64,000 nt of DNA, taken from assembly GCA_026027325.1 (NCBI GenBank), contig JAMSLZ010000004.1:2294001-2358000 (forward strand). Direction: 5' to 3'. The first letter of the stretch is position 1. Every line of letters begins with the position of its first letter. Below are positions 11,392 through 22,833 of this stretch, in pieces. The DNA is from Actinomucor elegans. Its lineage: Eukaryota > Mucoromycota > Mucoromycetes > Mucorales > Mucoraceae. The notes beneath the pieces were generated by a model. It did not search any database and was not told the DNA's origin. It saw only the letters and a program-made list of their open reading frames with translations. The translations under genes and the position numbers were made by a program.

Positions 11392-12969
11392 ATGTCTACA
11401 CAAGCGACATCATCTACTGGCTTTGGGGATGATCAATACCGTCAAATGCAACGTATGCAACTTCATGATATATCAGAAAGTAACGAGTTATATGAACCAG
11501 ACTACCATTATCAGCAACAGCTGCAACAGCAACAACAGCAACAGCAACAACGTAGCTCTCCTAAAGAAAGCTTGATGAACTTGACACAGCGTGTTTCCAA
11601 CGAAGATTTAAAGCAAGCTATCCGAGTCGAGATCAAACGTCTTGTTACTGATTATGATCGCCTTGTGTCAGTACTTCAGCAACGGTCTGAAGTTTTGGAA
11701 CAAGAATACGAAAATCTACAATTAACAGAAGATAGCTATCAGAGACGATATGAAAAAGCAGTACGCGAAATGCAATTCTTCAAAAAGAAGTATGACAAGG
11801 CTGCTGAATTGAACAAGCAGTACGCTGCTATCAACGGTGGAAGGCCACGTAGCCCATCATTGGATTCAAACAATAGTCTATATAACAATTCGCTACCTTC
11901 TATACCTACAAGTCCTCCTCCTTCCTCTGTTTCTGGTTCATCTGAAGGAACAATCCCTATTTACCAAATGCCTCCTCCTCCATTACCCAATTCACCACTG
12001 CCTTCTATGATGCAACACAGCGATAGCAAAGGGCGCCAACTCTCAAGATCTTCTTCATCTTCCACTACATCATCAAATGCATCAGGTACACCTTACTGGA
12101 CTGTCTATACGTCTGAACTTTCACCAGCACCTCCTCCACTTCCACGTATTCGACAAAACTCGAATGCGGCTGGAGTAGCTAGTAGTATTCATTCATCGAG
12201 CACAGATGGTGACAGTAAAAACAGTGTCTATTTGCCAGGCAGAAAAGGATCATGGCAGCAAATGCAGTCAAATGGTCAGGCACCAGCTTCAAATCCTATT
12301 TCTCCTACTATGATACCTCCTCAAACAGGCGTTGCACGCTCAGCAACGAATGCAAGTCAAGCAGTGCATACTAATCACTCCGTAATCCAACAGCGCAAGG
12401 TTGATCCTATCGCTTTTGGTGGCTCTGATGCGCTTTGGGAGACGATCGCTAAAAGTAAAGCAGCCGATTCTACCGTTGAAAAGATGATCAGGTATTTTAT
12501 TGTAGAAAGCTTAACTCTGTGATAATTTACTAAAGTGCCTCATTGTTGATATTAGCAATTTCCTCAGACGCGGTGGCTCACCCAACACAGCTAAACAATC
12601 TTCAAGCCTTAAGCTTGTCAAATATGGGTACGGCATGGTCCACGCGTTGATCGCTACAAAGGCAGCGGCCTCTTTGGATTTATTATTACAGCATGGTGCT
12701 AATCCAAACGCCATGACACTCAGTCAAGTGGAAGAAGACAAGGTCACACCTGGCTATTTAGCTGCATGCATGGGCTGGCTCCCAGGATTGCAGGCTTTGG
12801 TCGAGGCTGGCGCAGATCTTGCTATATCTCGTGGCGCTGGTTTAAAGAACAAGACTGCTCTTCATGTAGCTGCAGAGCATTGTCATACCACTGTAGTCGA
12901 GTATATCGTATCACTTACTACAGCTAAATATCATTTACAGGTGGACAGTATGGGTAAGAAAGAAAAGCG

Positions 12970-13001
<32 letters not shown>

Positions 13002-13409
13002 ATACTCATTTGTTTCATATTAGGCGCCAGTGCTCTTCATTATGCTTCAGCTTCAGGGCACACCGATTTGGTTTCTTATCTGATCCAGACATGTCAATTG
13101 CCAGTCGATCAAGCGGATATTCGAGGTGAAACTCCTTTACATTGGGCTTCACGTCATGGACATCTGGAAGTAGCTTCTCTATTGATTGAACGGTGTGGAT
13201 GTGACTGCAATGCTTACGTGACACGTAAAGTGGGTACACCTTTGGACTTGGCCAAGGCAGGTGGCCATAAACGCTTGGTAGAATATTACAAGAAAATGGG
13301 AGCCTTGACTGCTAAAAAGATGGATAAAAAGAGAGAAGAAGAGTTAGAAAGGAATGTGCCAGTTCATTTGGAATCTGCTCTATCAAAAAATGGCTTGTTT
13401 GGCTTTTAA
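11392..13409 (+). CDS. Ankyrin-repeat protein with N-terminal coiled coil
   Basis: Predicted 627 residues from three exons: 11392-12491, 12556-12953, 13024-13409. The N-terminus has a Gln tract (residues ~41-53), then a charged helical region (about 60-145, ESLMNLTQRVSNEDLKQAI...) likely to form a coiled coil. A Ser/Pro-rich disordered stretch follows, with PPPLP motifs that could bind SH3 or WW domains. The C-terminal half carries about five ankyrin repeats (LLLQHGANPNAM, TALHVAAEHCH, SALHYASASGHTDLVSYLI, TPLHWASRHGHLEVASLLI, TPLDLAKAGGHKRLVEYY). It ends NGLFGF. Intron 2 contains a 30-base A run. AATAAA overlaps the stop (13408-13413). The stop is 127 bp before the next gene on the same strand. 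A scaffold role is inferred; no enzymatic domain is visible and no specific orthologue is recognised. Confidence 0.88.
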
Positions 13410-13536
13410 ATAAAGGTTACACTTGCTTCAATGAGAATTCCCTTTATTAGATTTTGTTGGATAGAAGTTGGTTTCACTCGCAAGTTTTCCCCTTTTCTTT
13501 TCTTTTTTTTTTCTTTAACTTGTTTATCGTATATCA

Positions 13537-16270
13537 ATGGGCCTCAATCCGTTTCGTTCTTCGAAATGGAGACATAAATCGACGACAGTCGAGATGAAAC
13601 AGGAAGCGCCACCATCGCCACCAGTACAAGCACCACCACCACCTCCTCCTTCGGATCCTCAACGAAAAGGCAACCATAAGAAGCAAAAAGTACCTTTTAA
13701 TTCAGATAGTTTGTTGAATGGTATAGGAGACTATGTTTTTGAATCGCCTCTAGGAGACGGCAAATTTTCCAAGGTCATGTTAGCTCGTCATTACTTGACA
13801 GGAAACCAAGTAGCCATCAAAGTAAGTTTGTTATTGAAGCAGCCATTTATGGTTATTCATTATTATGTTATAGATGATCAACAAGAGAGCGCATATTTAC
13901 CGTGTCATGTCGAGATTAGTGAGGGAAATTGCGTTAATGGAAGTATTAGATCATCAGAATATCGTCAGGCTCTATGAAACCTATGAAACCGCCGATGCAC
14001 TGTATTTGATCATGGAATATGTACCTGGTTATAACCTGGAAGAGTACCTCAAATCAATTGATAAAAGCATCATTCCTGAAACGCTAGCGCGTGATATCTT
14101 TCGTCAGGTGGTAAAGGCTGTGGATCACTGCCATTCTAAATGGGTAGTGCATAGAGATCTCAAGGTATGATAGTAGTTTTCTGAGGTAACATGAGATAAC
14201 TAACTCCAAGATTATTAGACACCCAATATACTATTGACGCGCGATCATCAAGTGAAAATAGCGGATTTTGGCTTAGGCAACCGATATGGTTTACAACGTC
14301 TTAAGACTGTTTGTGGTAAGAAAGCGTTCGCCTATTATAAATTCGGTATTAACTTGCTTATAAAAGGATCCATGTTGTATTACAGTCCAGAGATCATTTC
14401 AGCTCGATCCTATGTCGGGCCTGAAGTAGACTCTTGGTGCTTGGGTATCATGTTGTATCGAATGACGGCTGGATTAGAGCTTTTCTCGCATGCAAAAAGT
14501 AAGGAATTAAACTAATAGTTGTAATTATAGACTAACAAACCATCTATATTAGCTCAATCCGAGCTGAAAAAGTACATACTAAGTCGACATTACAAGTTCC
14601 CCCCTCATCTAAGTCCTGAACTGCAGCATACCATACAGAAGTGCTTGTCTTTGGACAGATACGATCGACTCAATCTGAGGGCATTTCTCAGCAACGATCC
14701 ATGGTTCAATGACCATGGTACTTTGGAAGACGTCTTTGAGCAACGCGTGCCTAATACCTCTTATAATGCACTTGATGCCACTGAAGCCTATGCCGAATCG
14801 GCCAAATCTGAAGATAATAACCGTATCCAATTCAGCGTTCAAAACACCAAACGTCAATGCAAGCAAGATTTACAAGAAGAAAGACGTCGAGGTCGCAAGG
14901 TGCCAAAAACTGTAATCTATCACATCACCAATCCAGCAACATATTTCACAGGACCAGCGCCTCACAGTTCGGACAATCCCATCAATCTAGAAGCACAGAC
15001 CCAGGTGATTACTGAACTAAACCAAAACCTGTTAGTTACCTTGAAACAAGCACGGTTACAGCAGATACATAATGTAAGTCTTACCGATCTCAAGTCTCCT
15101 ATCAGTCATTTATTCCGCAAATTGAAACGAGATAATCATCAAACCAGTGGCTTAATTGACCAGCAACAACAACAACAGCAGCAGCAGCAGCAGGAGCCCA
15201 AGCTCAGAAAAGCAGCATCTGCATTCAATTTATCTCAGTTGTATCAGCGCGTTACAAAAGACCATATTAGTTACTTCTCGATTCAATGTAACATTCGATC
15301 TGGTTCTTCTACCACAGTGGTCTCTGGATATTCTACTTCATCTACTTTTGTATCCGAGAAACGTGCTGTTCAAAACAAACGTTTATCGCACCGTTTATCC
15401 ATGGTTTTTTTTTCTAATACCCTCCCTGATTTGAACAATCCACCACCATCGCAGCAAAACACGGACTTGGAGCAAACAAAATGCAACCAATCTGAAATGA
15501 TCAAGATTGTTCGCTTAGCTTGTGAGATTTTGGGGATTACTTATTATCAGACTTGCAGTACACAACTTGTCTGTCTGCTGACATTACGCAATTGCAAAAA
15601 ATCTAGTATCACGCAGCCACCACCACCTTCTTCACCACCGCCTGCGCAGCCTTCATTATACCGTTCCAAACTGTTTACTTCTAGCGATCGTCTATCTGAA
15701 AGACGCCAACAACAACAATCGAATTCCCTGATTAGTAATAGCTCCGCATCTTCACTAAGCAACGGTAATGGTTGGTGGTCTCGACAGGTACACAGACTAT
15801 CAGCCCCGTTTAACGCTTCTAGTAATTCACAGTCTATATTAATGACCAATGGATCATCTGCTGCAGGACTGGGATTGGTGCTGGGAACAAGCAGCCATGA
15901 CCTACTATCGATGGGAAGATTGACCCAGCAAGAACTGCAGCTCCAACAACAACAACAAGAATTAGAAGGAACTGACAGCGAGGATAATGCAACAGAACAT
16001 GATCCAGATGGATTTGCCATGTTATCAATTGATGTTTCTTCTGTACCTTCCAACAAATCCAACGAAGATGGTACGCCATTGCAGATTGTAGCATTGAGAT
16101 ATTCCAAAATCAAGGGATCTAACAAAGTATTCAAGTTGGCTAAAGGTTGGATCCAAATGATTCTGTCTCAAAACAAACTAGAACAGCAACAATTTGATCG
16201 TTCTGAAGCAGAAGCCTATATGAAATCTGTAGATGCTCAAACATCGTTTGATGATATGATCAGACTGTAA
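13537..16270 (+). CDS. Serine/threonine protein kinase (CAMK-like) with long low-complexity tail
   Basis: Predicted 840 residues; exons 13537-13821, 13874-14164, 14219-14315, 14367-14498, 14553-16270. A Pro-rich N-terminus precedes the kinase domain (about 65-335). The domain has P-loop GDGKFSKV (73-80), VAIK lysine (Lys95), catalytic VVHRDLK (Asp190), DFG (Asp208) and SPEII in place of the usual APE motif. These residues predict an active enzyme. The tail has Gln, Pro and Ser tracts. Two separated C-terminal blocks, EMIKIVRLACEILGITYY and LQIVALRYSKIKGSNKVF, together resemble a KA1-like membrane-binding module with a low-complexity insert. That points to an AMPK/MARK/Kin-type kinase, but assignment to a named yeast kinase is not justified. 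It is convergent with the HD-domain gene, 182 bp apart. Confidence 0.9.
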
Positions 16271-16452
16271 ATTATTATTATTGTTATTATGTACTATATA
16301 CCACTACTACTTTGTATTCCCCCCTCCCCATTCCAGTATCACTATCACTGTATGTACTCCTATACAATCCCTACCCATCCCTGTCTTTGAGACATTTATT
16401 CACGGCATTTTTTTTTTTTTAATTGTATAATACATCATATATTTTTGCTCAA

Positions 16453-18342
16453 CTAAGAATCAGCTAATAGTGATGAAGAACGACGCTTTTTGGATGAAGA
16501 GCAATTTAAAGGCAACGGTACAGTAGGATCTGCATTGGCTTCTTCACGTGTAATTTGAGCCAGATATCTACGAAATGCCTTTTGTATAGCCGACATTTTG
16601 TTTTTGTCTCGAGCAAAGATGCGGATGTTAATATCTTGAAATTTGTGAGGTATCATATAGGAAACCTTTTCTTGAGAGATATTGAATGATTCTATTGGCC
16701 AATGGTAAGAAGATTGTAAGATAGATACTATGCGGTACATACCTTGATCATTGAATTTAGAAAAGAAACGAATAGAGTCTACAGGGTTACTTTCGTTCAT
16801 TGAATAGTTGATTTTAGAGAAACTGACAATGACATCGTCTTTGACCAAGCCTGCATTGTCTGTTTGATGGTTGACAATCTCTTGAGAAGTCACAGTGTCC
16901 TAATGCATATGTAAGTAGGTAAATAGCCTTTGTTGATTAGAATAATACCTTGTTCAAGTGAGCTTCGAGCCCAGGAGGGATCAGAAATTCATCTACAAAC
17001 TTGTAAAGGTTGCGTGTTCGAATGTTGCGAACGATACGACGTGATTCTTGTAATTCAGGGCACTTTGATCTTTCGATTGTACGTAGGATATCATCTGTTA
17101 GGTGTAGATAGTCTTCTGGTTTGTCTATAGCATCTGATATCTTTAGATAATTATCTAGTCCAAGGGGTGAGCAATCTGACTGGCTAGTTACATTCTATAT
17201 TATGTACCTGCTGCTAAAAATGCGTCCACAATCATTAACTCGATTGACTTGCCCACACGATGATTGTAAATCTGTTTAAACAAACTGTATCTTGTATGAA
17301 ACATCTCATACATGTTATAGACTTCCTTGTGGTGATAGCAAATCTCATTATTGATAACCCGACTGTAGACAAGCAGCCGTTTGGCATCATACGAACTTCG
17401 AAGACCCATATTGTATGCATCACGCTCAATATAATCAAACTTGTCTACATCCACGCTGTTCTTCTTGTTCGCTACAATATCAAACAGAAATTTGCGTTCC
17501 TGGTACTTGGAAGAACGTGGTTCACCAGCAATCAAGTCTTTAATAAAGTCGATCTCGGTCTTTTCTATATTGATAGAATTATCATCGATCAAATACTCCA
17601 ACATCATTTCAGAACCTTGTTCGTGAGACCATTGTAAGCCTGGTCTAGCTGAGGGCATGAATGCACTGTCGAATACATGACTAAAGGGCCCATGGCCTAT
17701 AACCAAAGCGTTAGTATGTAATCAAGCATTTTTTTTCCAGTGACGTGAATACCTAAATCATGACAAAGTCTATTCGATAACAGTGAGTTACACGCTCATC
17801 ATGCAATACGTTTTTTTTTTCTTACCCAGCTAATTTGACACACTTGATTTCATCTTGAGTAATCCCTAATTCAGGTTGATCCTGGGCAAATCTTTGTACA
17901 AGTGTACCAGCAAGATGCGATACGCCTAGTATCCAAGACGCTGTTAAATTAGAGCACAATAAATCACTTTGACAGACTCACCAATTGAGTGCTCAAATCG
18001 GTTATGACTTGCTCCAGGAAAGATGAAATAGAGAACACCCAGCTAGATATACAAAAAAAAAACAGCGATGTTAGATTATGGTCTGCAAACTCTATGAAAA
18101 TACATACTTGCTTAAGATCTCTAAGTCTTTGAAATTGAGGTGTATCAATAAACTCGACTGTATAATCATCTAGTTGAACATGACCCTGTGGACATGTATC
18201 AGTTTGTGGACAAGAGGATTCCAGGTGGATCACTTACATGAATGGGATCGTTGATGACCTTGTGACCATTATAAAAAGATCCCGAATGTATCTTTCGGGT
18301 ATTGTTTTGCTCAAACGTTTGAATAATATTTTCTATAGCCAT
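16453..18342 (-). CDS. HD-domain dNTP triphosphohydrolase (SAMHD1-like)
   Basis: Predicted 500 residues that hydrolyse dNTPs to deoxynucleosides and triphosphate. Eight exons: 18342-18238, 18185-18108, 18042-17982, 17925-17826, 17769-17753, 17696-17208, 17154-16949, 16899-16453. All phases match. Exon 5 is a 17-nt microexon encoding part of the HD motif. Conserved segments in order: DPIHGHVQLDDYTVEFIDTP, FPGASHNRFEHS (metal-ligand His79), LCHDLGHGPFSH (His118, Asp119) and VDKFDYIERDAYNMG (third metal-ligand Asp). These match human SAMHD1 around its HD site. There is no SAM domain, as is usual for fungal members, and the length suits the HD catalytic core. A basic KKRRSSS motif near the C-terminus could be a nuclear signal. 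Allosteric dNTP control is inferred from the family. Confidence 0.93.
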
Positions 18343-21300
18343 TTTATTGTTTTATACGGAAAAGAAAAAGAAAGAACGCATTACTACGCTAGTCCGGAGC
18401 CTTTTCATCACTATTAGGTTTAGTGACATATCATTGGTTTGTCAGAAACTTATTGTTTGAATGCTGGAAAAGGATCCAATGTGTGTTTCCGTAAATGAAA
18501 CACCGACAGTTTTGCGCAGCAACTGTTAGCTGATATTGTATCGATTGCTAAAGAGGTCTACAGTTGTAAATTATAAGCATCATATTCAAACTTATATTGA
18601 CGTTTACCATATACGCAATATCAAAAAAATTCAAATTGTTAAAGTATTCCATATATATGTATATATATACTTGCATGGTTGTTCAGTTATTTTTTTTTAT
18701 TCTTTCCTTGTCAGATTACTCTATCCTTGATCTTCCATTCAAAATTGGAAAATCTATAAAAAAATTTCAACAAGCTATCATGCTTACAAAGATGATACGA
18801 TATTCGTTTGCCAGTTACAGTTCCACCGCATGCCAACAACATACAGTGAATACCAGCCTCATTAGCTGGTAACTTTTTCGGGAAAATAAGATATATTAGT
18901 AAATAGTGGATGTTTCCAGTATGTCACACAATTTACTTCACTAGTCTTTGGCGCGTATGTACTCCACATCATCGTTATACATTCTAGTGTAAACATACAA
19001 TGTCTGCCTAGAATGGATAGCTAGTGATCTTGGTTCTAAGCCTTGTCCTTAAACTTAGTTAAGTATAATTCTTTATTATCTAGATAACAATGACTCGTTT
19101 CAGACTAGTTTTGATTATATGAACTCAACGAACGTACTTGCCCAAAGTTTTGTTTGGTAATCTACCGGTCAATTTTGGTTATTCGGTCAATCGCAGAGGG
19201 GGGAGAGCTGCGCAAAAAATACACATGTATCCTTTGATAGTCATTACACAGAGTTGTGTTATAAACTATGATCCTAAATGGTCTTTATAATAGCATTACA
19301 AAGTGGTTCGAGAGTATGTACTACCAACATCATGAGATTTCGTTGGTTTCTATTCATAGGCAGCGCCTCTTAACGTAATGTATACGTTGGTTTTCAGAAT
19401 CTTCCGGAAGATGATGGCGATTTCAATTGCAAAAAAAGTATAGATATGGTTTAATCGACTGTGTCGAAAATTTGATTTTTCTTATTATCGAGCAAAGGTT
19501 GTTTGCTATTTTTTTTCAATTGATTGAAAAAAGGGTGATTTCTAGATTTTTTTTTTAAATCAGAATTCAAATGTGTATAATATATAAGAAAATCCAAACA
19601 AAGTACACTTGTATCAAACTAACAAACCTTGTATAAACACTTACTTTAGCAATCACCAAGCTTTTTGAGATTGTTCGTTCATAAGAGTAGGATAGAATCT
19701 GACATAACCATCACTATCAATACAAGTGAGTAGAACGATATTTGATTATGAAACTTTTCTGGAAATAGTTATTGTTTTTGCATTATTTCCTTCTCAACGA
19801 TTACATTTCAATGTTGCAACTGATGACCTGGTTCATATTCAAAATCAAGTACCGAATCTACTAGAATCTTTATTAACTGAAACTCTAGGTATATATTAAA
19901 CGTTAATGATGAGGAATAGTAAATTATACTTATTTCATATAGACTAGATCTTTCGGCGGACCTCGGCCCAATATTCTATCTGATTAGTATTCCAAGCTTG
20001 TAATGAGCCGCTGCGCCAGAAAATATACTCTAATTTAGCTGTATTGCTTTTGTTACTTCAAGTACCTCGCAAACATTTGCTAGTTTCTTGCCTTTATTTC
20101 TCCGTTGCATATTTGAAAGTATCCAGTTTTATTGATTGAGTATAATATGTAAAAAGTACAGAATAATTCAAAAGAGAATTGCATAACATATGGTTTATAA
20201 GTTTCTTAAAGCATGGCACTTGAGGTTGGTAGAGATAGTGCATTGCGGCCATATTAAGTTGATGTACATATAAACTCCAAATTCGTTTAATAAACTATGA
20301 AACATCTTTTTTTTTTCTCATTCCAACAATCCATTTAGTAGATTGAACACATACACTCATACGGCTTTCTTTTCAAACGAAATAAAAGACCTTAGCGGGT
20401 GTTATTTTTAAATTTAGAATAACAGGATCATTACTCGTCACGTTTCTCCTCTGGCTGTCTAAAAGAAGGAAGGGATTCAATATTCGCTTGCAACAAGAAG
20501 TGTCCATGAGCACCAGCAAGAAGATTCTAGGGAGCTTGGAACGAGTACATTTTTAATTACTTTGTTTCAACGCATTACACTATATCTTTACAGTATCATA
20601 AACATTTTAGAAACTTGTTTAAAGATGAAAACGGCCTTATTGAATACTCCAAGCGAAATGGATTGTATTAAACGCAAAAACATATTAATTGAACAGCACG
20701 ACTAGTAGAAAAATTGCTTACAGTCGCACCATCTTGAAAGGGGTTAGAAGGCCAATGATAAAAAAAAAACATAGACTGTCAAATTGTGCATATTTTCTGG
20801 TGTTAAATTTTAAAGATTGATAAAATCAACGTTTTGATAAGCAGCTTCCATTCTTGGCTTACAAAAACAGCAAGTTAAAGGAAGAAGATAGTAGTTCTTG
20901 CCATAAGCGTCAATGCAATGCATTTTAAGTATTAGAAGCGATAAAAATACTCACTGAAATGTTTGGAAGGCGAACAGTGTCAAAGGATTGATTTTTGCAT
21001 GCGATCAAATCGTATTTTCAGAAAGATAATGACCCTCCCAAACATTTAATTCGGTGGAAGACTGTCTTGAAAAGCAAGATTATTCAAGTCACAGACTAGT
21101 GCACCACAATTACTAGATCTAAATCTTATCAAGAGTATAATATACCGGCAAAAGTATGACCGACTGGCTTGAAAAATTGATCCAAACTTTGGTACAAAGT
21201 ATGTCCGAGCTGTAATAAGCTCCGATTACAGAAGCATTAATTGATCATCCTCTTGCATTCTGGTATACTCTATGGAGTAGCAATTTGCAGTCTATCTTTA

Positions 21301-21687
21301 CATATTTAGCTTATTAACTACTATCTTGTGAATAACCATTGTGGTTTAGAAATAGTGTAAATATTCCTTAGTTTCTTATGAATAAACGATTATCCTTTTT
21401 AACAAGAATATTCTATCTAGTTGACCGACGAATCACACCTTTTATTATTAAACCCCAGAATATTACACAGGTGTATAGAGCAATTGAATGTGAACTTTTG
21501 TTTGTTTTCATATCTGTGTAAAACTATTCAAATGACATTGTGACCCTTCATTTTTAATTAAGTGACAAATGATGATTATTTTTAAAAAAAAAACCCCCAA
21601 ACGTTCAAACAGCTTTGCTGATCACTGTATAGTCAATGGCCATCCGTTTTTATTATTAGATTAGACAATAGCACACGTTTATCAAAG
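18343..21687. other. Gene-poor A+T-rich intergenic DNA
   Basis: 3.3 kb between the HD-domain and GATA-factor genes. No gene, RNA gene or clear mobile element was recognised. Open frames at 18536-18730 and 18597-18872 overlap in different frames and have AT-repeat-like composition. Confidence 0.5.
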
Positions 21688-22833
21688 TTAAGGATAATAA
21701 CTACTGTTTGAGCTGTTAGCATGATAATTATTCGAATACGAATGCCTTCTCGGTGTTAAATAATCGTGTTGTGGAGAATTATTATTACTGCGCCCAAATT
21801 CAGAAGGTGTTAATAGACTGTTATTATGATGATGCCGAGTGGGAGAAGTTGGCTGCTGCTCCCTGCTTCTTTGATACCTTGCATTGGTTCGTATGGATTC
21901 TAACAAGGCATCTATCAGTACACGGTGATTAGATGGCTTATCTGTACTATGACTGTGTTGACCACGTTGTTGAACCAAAGGATCACTATGATGAAGGATT
22001 GCTGAAGACTGTGATAATAGTTTATTGATACTGTCAATTTCGTTCTGCAACTCATCTCTTCTGGCAGAAAGGGCTTGACAGAATTCAGCTGGCTCCAGTA
22101 ATAACATACTTGTTAATGCGTCTGTAGTGATGGAGGTTGCTGCTAATAAGTTTCGGAAAAAATCTGGTCCTTGCGCGTTGCTATGATGACCATCTTTTTC
22201 TTCGTTCATGAGTGAGTATATAAACGAACGAATATTAGGCAATGGTTCTGTGTTTGTAATCGCTGCTGGTAGAGATCCGCTCAGCATTGCATGTCCACCA
22301 CTGCTTTCTTGCGGAGGGTGCTGAATTGGAGATAATTGATGCAATAATGAAGACCTACGTCGTTGTTGCTGGTGTTGAGGAATATCTATTGTGGGAGAAA
22401 CAGAAGTAGAGGATATAGCACTTTCTCTTCTGTGTTGCTGCCGTGGATTTAATAGATCGGTTTCTCCTTCACTTTGGTAATAGCATGACGAAGAGGAAGA
22501 GGAGGATCTTCGCTGTTCAGAAGTTGATTGTGAGCTGTTATAGTGATGACGCGACATATGGACGCGCTTTCTTCGATGAATGACAGCCCTCTTCATAGAA
22601 AGAGGGCGATGTGTGTTATGTAGCTTGTAATAAAGACCACAAGCGTTGCAAATGTTATTGCCATCGTCGTCACGTCTCCACAGTGGTGTAGTAGTTGTAT
22701 CACAGTTAAAACAACGTGTATTTTTACTAATTTTGCTGTCTTTATAGTCTTCGGATAATATCAGTTCATGATGAGAATGGTGGGGATGAGTATTCCAGGA
22801 TAAGTTGATATTGGATTCGTTTTGGCTGTTCAT
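21688..22833 (-). CDS. GATA-type zinc finger transcription factor
   Basis: Predicted 381 residues, single exon. One class IVa GATA finger lies at residues 41-65 (CFNC-17 residues-CNAC), with TPLWRR and [12 protein letters not shown], followed by a basic stretch [12 protein letters not shown]. His-, Ser- and Gln-rich low-complexity segments follow. A hydrophobic heptad-like region (about 230-290, ending [16 protein letters not shown]) could dimerise, as the C-terminal zippers of yeast Dal80/Gzf3 do. The family controls nitrogen use, light response or siderophore genes; which applies here cannot be told. The ATG at 22833 was chosen over the in-frame 22974 start because the 47-residue extension is hydrophobic and non-conserved in look, and a pyrimidine-rich leader lies directly upstream of 22833. 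Confidence 0.88.
   Translation of the reverse strand: MNSQNESNINLSWNTHPHHSHHELILSEDYKDSKISKNTRCFNCDTTTTPLWRRDDDGNNICNACGLYYKLHNTHRPLSMKRAVIHRRKRVHMSRHHYNSSQSTSEQRRSSSSSSSCYYQSEGETDLLNPRQQHRRESAISSTSVSPTIDIPQHQQQRRRSSLLHQLSPIQHPPQESSGGHAMLSGSLPAAITNTEPLPNIRSFIYSLMNEEKDGHHSNAQGPDFFRNLLAATSITTDALTSMLLLEPAEFCQALSARRDELQNEIDSINKLLSQSSAILHHSDPLVQQRGQHSHSTDKPSNHRVLIDALLESIRTNARYQRSREQQPTSPTRHHHNNSLLTPSEFGRSNNNSPQHDYLTPRRHSYSNNYHANSSNSSYYP

Noticed and set aside
15547..16134. 195-codon minus-strand ORF opposite the kinase tail
   Set aside because: Antisense shadow of low-complexity kinase coding sequence; Ser/Cys-rich composition mirrors Gln/Ser/Ala codons of the sense strand.
17260..17637. 125-codon plus-strand ORF
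   Set aside because: Antisense shadow of exon 6 of the HD-domain gene, whose coding evidence is overwhelming.
19300..19315. GGTTCGAGAG as a possible tRNA B-box
   Set aside because: It does not match GGTTCRANYCC at the end, and no A-box or cloverleaf pairing was found within 80 bp.
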